DNA of 64,000 nt, from the NCBI GenBank assembly GCA_003988795.1, contig QYAK01000011.1:248001-312000 (forward strand), written 5' to 3'. This document shows positions 1 to 11,543 of the stretch, piece by piece; position 1 is the stretch's first letter, and the number at the start of each line of letters is the position of its first letter. The DNA comes from Proliferodiscus dingleyae. Lineage: Eukaryota; Ascomycota; Leotiomycetes; Helotiales; Lachnaceae. The notes under the pieces are model-generated. The model was not told the DNA's origin and searched no databases. It was given only the letters and a program-made list of their open reading frames with translations. A program made the translations under genes and the position numbers.

Positions 1-200
1 CGGAGGATTCGAAATAACGGACATTTGGTGAAGCTGTGAAATTTCGCGTTTCTGTCGCCGTCATCTGTCCAACTTTCCCTCGTTTCTGTGTTGCCTGATC
101 AGGCAAGGCATCAGTGCATTGCTAGCGGCGACTTTCAACATCGCGCTCAACCTCACCGATGAACAAGCTGTCGGACCAAAGTGCCAATTGAGCGAACGAG

Positions 201-680
201 ATGTCTTCCGGCTACGGTCTTTCTGGAGGTCAGGATAGCTCATTCCTTTGCCCGCTGATGTGTCATCACGTTTCTGAGTAGCAATGGCTGACCCTTCCCC
301 TCAATAGGCCAATCGCGTTGCTTTCCCTTCTGGCAAGAGGTTCTAGCTTGCTACGTCGTCAACACCACCTCCGAAGACGATTCGGGAAAGCGGAAATGTG
401 CACCAGTGCTGGAAGATTACTATGAGTGTTTGCATCACAAGAAAGAGGTTAGTCATAACTGAGGAATCCAATTGCCAATAACCCTCCCTTCGTCTATCGA
501 GCCGCTGCTGATAACCAAAATTCTTAATAGGCATCAAGGGTACGGGCATTGCAGACGGCATACCGAAAATCAGAGGCAGCGATGTTGTCGACCCGAGACG
601 CGGCACCACCGGCTGGCGCAATCAGGAACCTGGGACTGTTGGACAAGGACGAAGATACTAAAATTGTGGTTGGTAAATGA
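201..680 (+). CDS. NDUFS5: NADH:ubiquinone oxidoreductase NDUFS5-type subunit (complex I, twin CX9C)
   Basis: This is a small accessory subunit of mitochondrial complex I of the NDUFS5 (15 kDa) type, probably imported into the intermembrane space and oxidised there by the Mia40 route. Three exons are proposed: 201-228, 308-447 and 531-680. They join in frame to 105 residues. The sequence shows a twin CX9C motif, C14-x9-C24 and C40-x9-C50, inside a CHCH-like helical hairpin (WQEVLACYVVNTT, then APVLEDYYECLHHKKE). A charged tail follows and ends in DTKIVVGK. The start at 201 gives the family's usual short N-terminus (MSSGYGLSGG). Intron 1 has a weak donor (GTCAGG); intron 2 (GTTAGT...AATAG) is ordinary. 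No exon is long enough to be seen as a sizeable open frame, so the gene is easily missed. Family assignment is firm; exact exon 1 is slightly less so. Confidence 0.88.
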
Positions 681-1323
681 GCAAGTGCCGGGTAGACAGG
701 TTTGAGGATCTCTGTACATATTCGCACTACGCATGGTTCATGAAAAAAAAAGAAAAACCTATGTCAATAGTTGTATGCTCCAAGAAGCTTGTGCTGAAGT
801 CGAGGGGCGTCAGCACAAAGCCAAGTAAAATTAGACGACCTTGTGACTCTTTTTTTATCCAGTTTGCTTCTTTGTCTAGTGCCTGCAGTCTTTACAAGTC
901 TAGTTCTTGATTATCTGCTGATTCCTGTTTTTAATCATAGGCTACATAAGTAGTTATTCTATCGTATACATGCGAAATGGAAGCGATGTTCGACGTTAGA
1001 ATAGGCATTCTAACATACCAAACCCTAAATAGACAAGTTCGTGTCGTCTCCAGATCATACATTGGATCACCGTGATCCCATTCTACGATAGTCTCCTTCA
1101 ACAAGTATGTATTGTGGTTTCTTGGGATTCACTGCTGCACTCTTTCTTCGCCCCTAGTCTATAGTACAGTACTAATACTCTACTGCACAGCGTTTCGCTC
1201 TCCACAAGCTCACTCCAAGGCTGAACCGGCATCTTAGCCAAGTACACACATACTGACCACTTGCCTGCGACCTTCTCAGATGTAGTCTAGCAACAGCTCT
1301 CAGCGACCGAATTTCCCCGAACA
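681..1323. other. Intergenic, nothing recognised
   Basis: This is a spacer between the complex I gene and the next plus-strand gene. It contains an AT-rich part around 740-960 and a GTACAGTACT palindrome-like string near 1163-1173, probably in the promoter of the gene starting at 1324. No coding frame was supported. Confidence 0.5.
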
Positions 1324-3688
1324 ATGCCGACGCTCAATGGGTTTAGACTATCGTTGGTCACCAAACAACAATTCTGGACTCTACCAGAGTTGCATCATCC
1401 TGAGACCTCGCAGTTCATAAAAAGAAGTCCCGAAGCTCAGAACTTCTCGAGTCTGGGTTCGTCTCCGCTTTATGCCACTTGCAACAGCAAGGCTCACAAG
1501 ATTCTTGGCCAGCTACCCTCGACTTCTGTATATGTGCCGTTCATACCAGGTGTGTTAGATTTCCTCAGCCGTTGAGAGGCTGATCACTTAGTATTGAATT
1601 CTAGGAATGCGCTTCTGGGTTCGTGTAGAGCTCCTGCAAGCTCTGCCCGAGGACACTCCGTACTTCTTATGCAAAATACGAATGAATGGTCGACTAGTAC
1701 AATCTGCTGGATTTCCGGCTAGTAAGCCTGCTAGTTACCAGATTATGAGAGGGCTGTTCGATCCCAGCGAGGAATACAACTACCAAGATGAAAATGGTAT
1801 AGCAATGAAAAATCACGGCCTGGAGCGAAGAGCGTTCTACTTTTCTAGAGACTTGTCAACATCTGCAACCGGAGATGGTGGTGTTATTGAGGTCCAATGT
1901 TTTCGAGCCAAGGGGCGGCAACAGAGAATGCAAGATCCGCCTGAGTTCAGGAGCCAGGAGCGCTATGGTATTTCGTGAGTCTTCTCCTTAATCAACCATC
2001 TCTCTAGGTGGCGTCTACCTGCGACAAGTATATAATTCAATCTACTTCGAACTAATGTAAGATTGTTATGCAGCTTACCCTCTGGCGGTCTCGAGTATTA
2101 CCCACAGGATGCCAGATTTTACGACTGGCATCTCACAGATCCAAAGGATATACCCTACGCCGTGTTCAAGTTCTACTATCGCAGTTGGGATACCCTCACT
2201 GAGCTTCATATAGTTGGTAAAGATCGTCCACAGCAATTAATCTCAATGACCCTTAGCCTTATGTCACTTGCAGGCCTCTCAAGAGACTCTCAATATATCT
2301 TGGACGAAGAGCGCTTCAGGGAGCTGGACGTGTCAGATGAGCTGGAATACTGTCAAGCAACAGAGTACGATGAGGAGGAAGAGAAGGTTCGGGAGATGGA
2401 GAATGATGACAATGGAGACCAAGTCGAAAAAGAGGCGTTCTCCGTTGAGCAAAAGATTGAGAGCTACGATGATGACTTCAGCTTTAGCTCTGATCTCGAG
2501 AATGGACACGGTCATTGCATAACTGCTGACGGGGAAGACAAGGTTGCTGGCTCAGGTGACGGTTCCTACGCCGACAGAGAAGACGACCGCTCGACTGCTT
2601 CAGACTTGAAGCATTTCTGTAGCGAATCATCTGCTGGCAGCCGTTTTGAACACATGGCAGCAAGTCAATCAGCCAGGTTACCCTACTCATCGATCGAGCC
2701 CCCCGAAGGTAGCAGTACTTACACAAATCTAGAGGATAGACCGCCAACTCCATATACTCATCAACATCTATCTGTTGACGATGAGCAGGAGGAAAAGCAG
2801 GAGCTGGCACAATATTCTAACCAAGAGAGCGAAAGGCCACTGGTTGGCAACAAAGTACTGCACTCTTTAAACAGAGCATTACCTGCACTCCCAATCCCTC
2901 CATCTCTGAGCACGCCGCTTCGTAAGTCTACGTTGCTTAAACCATTTCTGAATCACTCAGACTTGTCAAGTGATGTGTCCTACGCTCAATCGAATGCCGC
3001 CAATGTTTCTTCAATGGAAACATTACCGAAGCCATATTTCCGTGCTCTTGCTCGTTTGCAAGACATGAACGTTGCACAATTAGTCAACAAGGTAGGCATT
3101 TTCGGAGCTAATGATCGCACTTCAAACATAATCGATACGTCGGCACGAAAGCCAAGGAATATCGTCGGTAGCTCAACGATCAAGAGTAGCGCCACAACTT
3201 TATCTTTTGAGCACATAGGAGCATCAAAGTTGATGTCTACAGGGCGTGTGTCCCCTCTCGTCAATGCCACGGCTCTACAACCCGATGAAATAGGCCATCT
3301 CCAAGATCTCATGCCATCTGGACAGCAACAAGTTATAGAAGATGCAACCTCGTCGCCTAGCCCCTATTTAGAGCGTGACGATCGAGAACTACAGCTTCAT
3401 ACCTTCACCCTTCCTCAACCCAGTATGTTCTCCCAAGTCAACACAGATCCTCAAAAGAAAAGTCCACGCGCTGCCTCTTTCGACTACGAGAGGATCCAAT
3501 ACCAACAGAGAACCACCCTATCGCCAATTTCAGAACGCAGCGGAATGGAGAGCCCAGCTGTCCCGCGCAACGGAGATTCAGCACACAATCCAAAGCACAC
3601 CTACAAGTCTGTTCGTGAGCGTCGCCAGGCCGCTCGACATCTGCGTCGCTCAGACTGCTTTCTCTACGTTTCTCGCTCACCTACCTAG
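1324..3688 (+). CDS. Hypothetical acidic protein with N-terminal fungal domain (DUF7918-like?)
   Basis: Exons are 1324-1549, 1605-1974 and 2074-3688, joining in frame to 736 residues. Introns are GTGTGT...TCTAG and GTGAGT...TGCAG. Residues about 1-220 form a compact, probably folded region starting MPTLNGFRLSL, with FWVRVEL and a YAVFKFYYRSWDTL strand near its end. This is the style of a widespread ascomycete N-terminal domain that I recall as DUF7918; a profile search is needed to confirm that. Residues about 250-736 are acidic then Ser/Pro-rich and look disordered (DEEEEKVREMENDDNGDQ, poly-polar stretches). No catalytic motif, signal peptide or membrane segment is visible. Function is unknown. 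The last exon could lose its final residues to another short intron, but the simple stop at 3686-3688 needs none. Confidence 0.72.
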
Positions 3689-5892
3689 CGCGCTGGTTGA
3701 AAACACCATCTCGAGCGCTCGTCAGACTGAAGAATCTAAAAAGAAAGTCCAATAGGCAATGCTAGAATCTTCGCGAGTGGTGCTGCGAACACTGGTCCTT
3801 ATCTCATGAGATTGTACGATTCAGAAAATGGAAAAGTCATGACGCAGTCCGACAAGCTCGGTGGCAGGAGCTATGGTCCTGATGCTAGGCAATTTTGATA
3901 TCACTCAAACTACTTGTTCTGGGTTCCTGGCTGCTGATCTCGAAAGACAAAGTAAATAAATGTTAAGGGTACGGATGTGAGCCTACGAAAGGATTTGAGA
4001 TGTAAATGGGAATTGTGCTCCTTTTTTCTCTTTTCCTCTTTGTTTCAAAATGTACTTAGATTCTGAAGAGACTACCTGTACGGCGGTACATGACGAATCG
4101 AAATGGCATATTGTGACTCTTAGTGCATAGGTGATATGATTAGAACCGCTGTGTCTATTGGATGAGGGAGTGTTCGATGGACGAGTTCAAGAATGTATGG
4201 TTGTCGATCTAGACAGACGTGATTATTGTCTTTGCTCTAGGACAGCGTGCGGTACAAGATCCAACTACAATAAATGTCACGGACGCAGCCGTGGATTGCA
4301 CAGCGATCGTCTTTTATACGCTAGAAAATCTCATTGGCTCTGTCTCCTTGATTGGGCGACACGATAATATATGTCAATAAGCATGGGCATAAGCATGGCT
4401 TGGAGATACCGGCTGGACGTTCGGAAGCCGTGCAATACCGAATGCCGCAAGTATGTCAATTCTCTAGCTTGTGATACCATCTTAATGTAGAGAGGTAAGT
4501 CACAAAGGTGACACAAGATCCATAGGAGGCAAGAGAGACGCCGTCACTTCTCGTTCACGAAGAATTAAGGGAAACATGCAGGTGAATGATTTTGATTTGA
4601 TATTTAGCGACCAGACTGCGGCTGTAGGTAACAAACTAGATTGGGATGGACGCTCTGACGAACTTGGCACCTCTGGTTGCTTCTTAGCTACTTTTGGGAT
4701 GCTTGGCCAATGCCGCAATCACTGCCACAGAAAGAGCTGTACTGTTTACCATGAGTGCGATCTACAAGTGCTCTACTGATAATTATCCAGCAATTGCCAC
4801 TTGGGCTGGCCTCTGTTCGCTTGTGAGTGGATGTGGCACAGTGTGATGGTAACTTCACGTCAGACGTCTTCGCACCCTAGAGATGACTCTGCCGAAATGT
4901 ATAATCAACTGGAAAAGACGAGGTGAGCAAATAATCAAGTGGCCAATTGGGAATAGAGCGCATTCCAGAAGTTGACTGGTTTCAGTTGATCACCGTTCCT
5001 ATGAGACTCACACATCAGCCACCAATACTGGCACATTTGAGCATTACCTTTCTCCTTGAAATTTAGCAGCATGACGTATCCTTCATGTCGATTGATAGAA
5101 GCATTGAACTCGAGTCGATCTCGTCAGACAGGTGAAGCGGCGAGATTGTGGATGACTGATGTATACGGAAATTTACGATTAGTTGCCTCATCAATGGATT
5201 ACGGCGTCGCAAATTCTAAAATGTGTTGTATTTTGAGTTAAAGGGCGGGGCGGAATTTGGCAATTATCAGGGGGATTGGTATCGAATTTTCGAATTAACG
5301 TGCACGTTGGAAATTTGCTGAGAATATTTAGGATTCGCAATGCGACATTTTGCTGATCACGGTACTGAAGCTGCTGACTTTTCTTGCTCTCAAATTGTGA
5401 TCTGGCGACTAAAGAAGCAAGTCGTAACAGTCTCGAATGGCGTAATGGCCGACAGTTGTGATAGAAGCTCAGCCAAGCTGAATAGTGGTACAAGGGTACA
5501 TGAGGTGCTGATTCTGCAGGTTGACCACGAAACGGGTCAAAGATCTGTCCAGGTGCGACAACGAAACCTTAACGAGGGCTTAATCTGTTGACCCACCCGA
5601 CTGGCTGAATGCCGCTTCGAAGAGACCTGATGAAAAAATAAAGGAAATCCCTAGCGTCCGTAGAAGCCATTAAATGACTCAAAAATTCGCCCGATCTGCC
5701 GAAAGAGTAACACAGGCTTTTGTATGGTCCGCCGCCCAAAGCATTGGATCATTATGATGAAGATACAAGGAAAAAAGGTCGCACACAAGATGAAGTACGC
5801 CTGCATCAGAGAAAGCCGCCGATCCAGAACTATTGCTGCGCATTCGAGATCGTGCGAGCTCAACGAGCAGGGCCACCTGTGTCGGTCAGCGA
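3689..5892. other. Convergent intergenic region, no gene supported
   Basis: These 2.2 kb separate two convergent genes. Open frames here are short (below 100 codons), lack family signatures and do not join across plausible introns. The first few hundred bases are likely 3' UTR of the upstream gene, and the last few hundred that of the minus-strand RRM gene. Nothing else was recognised. Confidence 0.5.
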
Positions 5893-6955
5893 TCAATATT
5901 CACGGTTATATCTCTCATCCTCGAAGCGTTGTCTACCTCCGTATGGCTCTCTGGCTTCACGAGGAGCGGGATCACCATAGCCGGACGCAGGAGGAGCATC
6001 GCGAGCAGAGCCACGATCCCCTCTATCATAACGATCACTACCTCCTCGGCGATCATCGTATCTATCCTCCCGTGCATAGCGATCAACTCCACGGGGAGCG
6101 TAGTCGTCTCGGCGGTAGTCTCGATCTTCATATCTTCCATACCCACGACGATCATCTCGTCTGTTATCCCTGCTGTAACCTCCGCGTCGGTCATCATATC
6201 TCCGATCATTATATCGGCCTGGTGGAGGTCCACGATGATCATCTACCACAAATTAATTTGATTGAATAATGATAGGACTCATTGAGTACTGACCACGCTT
6301 TGGCGGACCGAAATATTTGCCCGGGGTCGGAGTACGAGGGCGGGATCGGCGAGCTTTTTCAATGCTCAAAGTGCGACCCTCAATAACTTCACCCTGTAGT
6401 CCCTCTTTGGCAGCATCAGCCTGCTCGGCAGTGACCATTTTGACGAAGCCAAAGCCGCGAGACTCTTTAGTGTGGGGATCAAGCATAATTTGACATTTCT
6501 CGACATCACCATATTTCTCAAAAAGGCGGGTCACTTCGTGCTCTGAGAGCTTGGGGTGAATGCCGGTGACAAAGAGGTTAGACCCTGGGTTAATAGCACC
6601 ATCATCTTGGGGAGGACCACGGTCATTTTTAGGCGGTCCACTACAAGCTGTGAGCGGGTGAAGTAATGTTGTAGAAAGAACTAATACTGACCGACTGTCA
6701 AGTCCATTGCCGTTGGGGGAGGCAGATCGGCGTGGTTGACCTCGCGGGCTGTCGTTTCTGCGAGTAGGACGTGGAGATGCGCTGCGGTCGCGCTCATACC
6801 TGGGAGCCTCGTCTACGCGTCGAAAATTGAGTCAGCATCGAGTTCTTCCACTTTAGACAGGTGCAAATGTTGCCACAAGTCGTGCAAGGTGTTCGAGTCG
6901 TGCGCTTACCCTCATAGCGAGTTCCATTCTCATTTTCATAGTCCATGGACGCCAT
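5893..6955 (-). CDS. TRA2-like RNA-binding protein (RS, RRM and Arg/Gly/Tyr-rich tail)
   Basis: This is a nuclear RNA-binding protein, probably a splicing regulator of the transformer-2 type. Exons on the minus strand are 6955-6910, 6812-6692, 6640-6294 and 6242-5893, giving 287 residues. Three sections are visible. An RS/SP-rich head has RDRSASPRPTRR and RRSASPNGNG. One RRM lies at about 76-153, with RNP2 LFVTGI (78-83) and RNP1 RGFGFVKM (117-124). A long RGYSR/DDRRGYGRYEDR-like tail is rich in R, D, Y and G. Head, single RRM and R/Y/G tail in that order match TRA2-like proteins. Donors are GTAAGC or GTCAGT. Start MASMDYENENG is the first ATG of the joined frame. The repetitive tail reads open on the opposite strand too, which is a composition artefact. 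Confidence 0.88.
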
Positions 6956-7531
6956 CTCGAAGATGAGGCTGTTGACGAGAGATGTAGAAGACTGAAAGAG
7001 GGGTTGTCAAAGAGTGAATCTTTCCTGAGTAGACTACGTCGTTAAGACGAGAGCAGATGATGCGCACGAATTTGAGCCCAAGACTAATCAGATTAAAGAC
7101 AGTCAAGATGGAGATGTGCAGTGGACAGTGTCGAGGATGAAGAAAAGGTGAGGTCGGAAGGTGTACGTGTTTGCAGAGCGATGGGAACCACCAGAACTTT
7201 TAAGTTCGACAGGCGAATCTCACTAGTCCCAAAGCAGAAACACCCGGGAATACACTGGTAATAAAGGAGCCTTTAGATGTGATTTGCTCGTTGCGATTAT
7301 TGAATGTCATATCCTCAAGTAGTCTGTAGTTATCTAGGCAAGATCTGGAAGCTTATAGTCGAGTGGTAAAAACCTGGGCTTCGAGAGATTCAATTCTGTT
7401 CGGAGATATCCCTTATTCACCCAAAATTGCTCTCCTATAGAGCTGACAATCTCGAAAGTGTATATGAAATCGAGCACCGAGATAGACAGCTATCAATAAG
7501 CAAGGACAACTAGTTCATTATTCTAGTTGAT
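6956..7531. other. Intergenic: promoter of the RRM gene and 3' side of the glutaminase gene
   Basis: This 576-nt spacer holds the upstream region of the minus-strand RRM gene and the 3' flank of the glutaminase gene. A tRNA-like string near 7355-7415 was examined and rejected. Nothing else was recognised. Confidence 0.45.
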
Positions 7532-10110
7532 CTACAACTCAAGCCTACCAGTTTCATACTCTGGAGCGGGCTCATCATCCAAATAGCTGAGGGCTTCCAC
7601 AGCCTTTCCTCCACATGCTCTCTCTAAGGCCAAGAAGGCAAAATGACCTCCAACGACTGGTCTTGCTTTGAACGCGATCCCAGGGAATCCTCCATCCCCC
7701 TCAGTATCATACAAGTCTGTCATCGGAAGATCTACACAGTCTTCTAGTCAGCTATGCAACCAAAAAAGTTGGATGGTAGTCTACACACCAGTTGATGTCT
7801 CGTTGACCCACAATGCAATTGATTCAACCACCTCCTCTCGCACCTGCTTGCTAGCAACAGCTACTGCGAAAATTTCCCAGTCGCTTTTGGTGTACAAATG
7901 CCTGCTGTCGAGCGGTAAGCCGTATTTCTGGCGGACATTGTGGTACCAATCGCTTTGAATCTTGTAAACCTTCTCATCTACAAACGCCGTCTTGGATCTC
8001 GTGGAGTCCAGAAGAGGCTTCTGATCTTTGGAAATATCTGAACTCAAACTTGACGGTAGGTGGAAGCAGAGGAGAGAATCTGCATAGAGATTGTACAGCG
8101 TGGTCCAACTACCGTACCAAGTATACGCCAACTTCGCATGCGTTCCATCTCTGGAGATAGCAAACTCGTCGTTCCATCTCTTGATATACTTCTCAGATAC
8201 ACTTTGGTAGTAGTCGGCATCTGAACTTTCTCCTACCAGTTCCGCGATTTCAGCCATTGCTCGGATCCCGATAATTCCTTTAAGTGCAAGATTTGTTTGA
8301 TTCGCCAGCCAGCCAGCGAAATCATCTGTTGACAACTGATTCGCCGGGATCAGAGCTTCCCGAACGAGATATCCAGTCCACTGTTTCCACAATTTGTAGG
8401 ACTTCTCAACCCATTTACGGGCTTGCTTTTCGCCTTTGGTAGAGAATGAGCCTTCGAATGTATCAACACTTCCTTCAGCATGCCCACTCAATGGAAGATA
8501 TTCATCCACGTATTTGATATTCAGGTCTTGAGAGATCGCGGACCAAAGATTGGCTGGTTTAGTCTCATATTTGAGGGAATTGACAAGAGCTAGTCCCATG
8601 ATGAGCATATCCCCGCACTCCTCTACAGGCATATATTCGTCTCTGCCGTCCGGATGTCCGGTTGCATTAGGGAAACTAGCACCCAGATCGTGCATACTGT
8701 AGTCATTTGGATATTGTCCACTAAGCTGATGCTCAATGAGAGGCTCCATGAGCCAGGCCAACCATTTCGGGTTAGTGTATAAGAAGAACGGGAAAGCAGG
8801 ATAGATAACATCGACGGTATTCATGTTTCCATCGGAAGATATTTCCTTGAAAAAAATCAATGGATTATCTGGTGTGCCAGCAAAGCTGCAAGCTCCCATG
8901 ACTTGGCGTGCACTGAGTGCTAGAATATCCTTATAGTCTTCTGATCCAGATTTCAGAGCATCAATTTCCAGCTGGCCCGAATAGTTTGCTGCCAGTGTGG
9001 ATGCTGTATCAAAGTCATAATAATGGAATTCAAGTACAGCATCTGCTGTTGGATAAATTGCTGCCCACAAAGGTTTCATCAAAGTCATACCTCGTGCGGA
9101 TGCGAACTGGATGACAGGATCCTGGATATGGGCGATGGTGAAGAGAACACTATCAAAGGACTTGCCACCTGCTGCAGAGGTGCCGTTAAATTTGAAAGAT
9201 TTGGAGAAGGCGAACACTGGTTCCTCATCCATGATGGCCCTGAAGTTGCTGTCAACGACATTCTGCAGCGTCCCAGTTCTCGCGAATCGTTGTCGGAGGA
9301 GAGCAGAAGTCCCTGCCTCGTGTTGAACGTCTGAGGGACCAGTGAAATGCAGTGTTCCCCATTCCGCTCGGTCAGCATCCTCTGTCAAGAGCTGCTCTGT
9401 CGTTCGCTTGACCTTCCAGGTCTTCAGCGGCGCCTTCCCCGTTTCTCCTGAAATGCGTGCTTGACTCAATTCCCACTGGATCGTGTTTCCTCTGTTGGCA
9501 CTGACCCATAATCCATTGAGGTCGACGTAAATGTCGACATCGAAGCTTCCTTGAACTTCGACGGTAAGATATGACGCTGGAATGGCTTGTCGGAGAGTTG
9601 ATGATGGTGTTACTGGAGATAGGAAGGATAGAGTAATTTCGAGTGGTTCTAATCCAAAAGTCGGGTTTGGAAGCTGGTATGAGAGATTTGTAATTGAGGC
9701 ATCGAACGTAGCTCCTAGATACACCGGGTAGGAAATATTATACCTGTGTTCATTAGTGAGCCCCGGCAATCATGGACGGCGTTAAAGGACATACTTGTCT
9801 CCAGACTCCGGTAAAGAATCCTGCGGTCTTCCAAATAGTGGAAAAACTGTGTCAGATTTTGGTACTGCAGCTAAAACAGACAATCCGATCTGCAGATATC
9901 AGCTCACCACCCCTCAGTATTCTTCTGCGGCTCTACCTCTTGTCCTGTCCAAAATATCGGCCAGTGCTCCCAAGGACTGCCCCTAGCGCTCCCAAGCCAG
10001 GTACTCAAATACGGCGTTCGCACTGTCAGAGGCAAAACAGGCGGCGTCAACGTCGAAGCTTCGCTGACAACGGTCACAGCCGCCGCAGCCAGACAGGTCG
10101 TCCAGCGCAT
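7532..10110 (-). CDS. Secreted GtaA-type glutaminase (DUF4964/DUF5127/DUF4965/DUF1793)
   Basis: This is a fungal extracellular glutaminase A family protein, predicted to hydrolyse glutamine to glutamate and ammonia outside the cell or at the wall. Exons are 10110-9937, 9889-9795, 9743-7789 and 7731-7532, giving 807 residues. A signal peptide (MRWTTCLAAAAVTVVSEAS) is followed by the family's N-terminal region (TPPVLPLTVRTPYLSTWLG, WPIFWTGQE). Next come a beta-rich DUF5127 part, then the (alpha/alpha)-type barrel with YPAFPFFLYTNPKWL, EYMPVEECGDMLIMGLAL and LAYTWYGSWTTLYNLYAD. It ends with DLPMTDLYDT and ARPVVGGHFAFLAL. Introns are 47, 51 and 57 nt. It is longer than the roughly 690-residue Aspergillus GtaA as I recall it. 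Substrate is inferred from the family. It is divergent from the SDR gene across 543 nt. Confidence 0.9.
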
Positions 10111-10653
10111 GTCCAGCCTAGTCAGCTAGTACTCCGGCACCAATTGCAAATCCAACTATCGACAGGACTTTCTGAGTATGGATATTTACAGTCCCGACTA
10201 GCTCTCGGTAGGGAAGAAGGAAACAGGAGTGGGACCTCTGTGAAATTTTAACGATGAAGAAGGTTGGAATAAGCAGTTCGAGCCAAAGGAACGCTGATGA
10301 TGCTGTCATGGGATGATTGGACCCGCAACTGCGAAACGTGGAGAAGCTCAGCTCCTGCCAGGGGCTCGTCCACTCCACTTACTGCAGTGTTCTGTACTGT
10401 ATTGTAGGTGCCGGTGCCCGGTGCGCTCCTCCGGCGAACCCCTCCACTCCGCTCCACCAAGCAGCGACGACGTGACGTGCAGAAGCACTGCACTGCAGCT
10501 GCTGGGGGAAAGATATTCCGTCTGGTGGCATGGCAAACTTCAAGGTGGCTTAGATCAGGTAGCTAGCTAAGTGTATCCTCTCCCAAACTCTGCTCTGCAT
10601 TCTTCTCAGGTTCTACGAAAGTGATTGTGTATTCGTGAAAGCCTAACAAAACC
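10111..10653. promoter_or_regulatory. Shared divergent upstream region (glutaminase / SDR)
   Basis: These 543 nt lie between the start codons of two divergent genes and must carry both promoters. A CTGTACTGTATT string near 10390 and several CTGCAG sites are visible. No binding site could be assigned with confidence. Confidence 0.5.
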
Positions 10654-11454
10654 ATGTCGCTCCAGGGCAAGATTATCGCCATTACTGGTGGGGCATCAGG
10701 CATAGGTCTGGCAACCGCCAAACTTCTCTCCAGTCGTGATGCCACGGTCTGCATCGCGGACGTCGACCCCGCAGCTCTCTCCGCCGCAGAATCGCACTTC
10801 GCCAGTCTTGAAGTGCCCTTTTCTGTGACCCAAGTGGACGTCTCGAGACGCCCCGAGGTTGATGCGTGGATTGACGGCATTGTTGGAAAATTTGGAAGAC
10901 TAGATGGAGCTGTGAACAGTGCTGGAGTCATAGGAAAGCTGCATGGCATCACCACTATCACCGAACTTGAGGATGAGGAGTGGCATAGGATTATGTCGGT
11001 GAATTTGACGGGGACGATGTACTGCCTGAGAGCTGAGCTAAAGAGGATCTCTGAAGGAGGGTCAATTGTAAATATCTCCTCGATTCAAGGCGTGATGGGT
11101 ACTTCATCCTCTCTTTTCGGCGTTGGGTCGCCGCTAACAGGATGATTAGGTTTTCCAGGAAGTGCAGCCTATGTTGCCAGCAAACATGGTGTGGTCGGTC
11201 TCACAAGATCCGCGGCGAAGGAGAATGGAAATCGCAATGTCCGAGTGAACGCTGTCGCACCAGGATCTATTGAGACTCCTCTGTTGAAGAAGGCGCAAGA
11301 AGTGAACCCAGACGAGGGCAATGACACTCCAACAGCAATCAGAAGACTGGGGACTCCGGAGGAGATGGCAAACATCATTGCCTTCTTAGTAGGCGCCGAA
11401 AGTTCTTTTGTAACTGGATCAATCTACGGCGGCGACGGAGGTTGGGATTGTTGA
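10654..11454 (+). CDS. Short-chain dehydrogenase/reductase (SDR, classical)
   Basis: This is an NAD(P)-dependent oxidoreductase with a classical SDR Rossmann fold, probably cytosolic. Exons 10654-11098 and 11150-11454 give 249 residues, the typical family length. The cofactor motif TGGASGIG is at 11-18. D38 in CIADVD at the end of beta2 suggests NAD preference. NSAG stands in place of NNAG. The catalytic set is Ser143 (NISS), Tyr156 and Lys160 (YVASK). The C-terminal RRLGTPEEMANIIAFLVGAESSFVTGSIYGGDGGWDC is family-typical. The substrate cannot be told from sequence. The single intron is GTACTT...ATTAG. The gene is divergent from the glutaminase gene and convergent with the SLATT gene, stop codons 89 nt apart. 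Confidence 0.9.
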
Positions 11455-11543
11455 TGAAAGAACATCATTATATTATCTATGTTCGATTACGGATTATACC
11501 TACAAGACTCATACTAGACCTAAAACAAGCTGTCTCGAATCCA

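Noticed and set aside
5893..6269. Long open frames on the plus strand opposite the RRM protein tail
   Set aside because: They are antisense shadows of the Arg/Asp/Tyr-rich repeat tail; the minus-strand frame has splice borders and an RRM.
7355..7415. tRNA-like string (TAGTCGAGTGGTA followed by GATTCAATTC)
   Set aside because: It has a D-arm-like box but no acceptor-stem pairing and no good B box (GGTTCGANTCC), so no cloverleaf could be drawn.
10118..10378. 86-codon minus-strand frame upstream of the glutaminase start
   Set aside because: It has hydrophobic patches that suggest a membrane protein, but it is a different frame from the glutaminase, lies in a divergent promoter and does not match any family.
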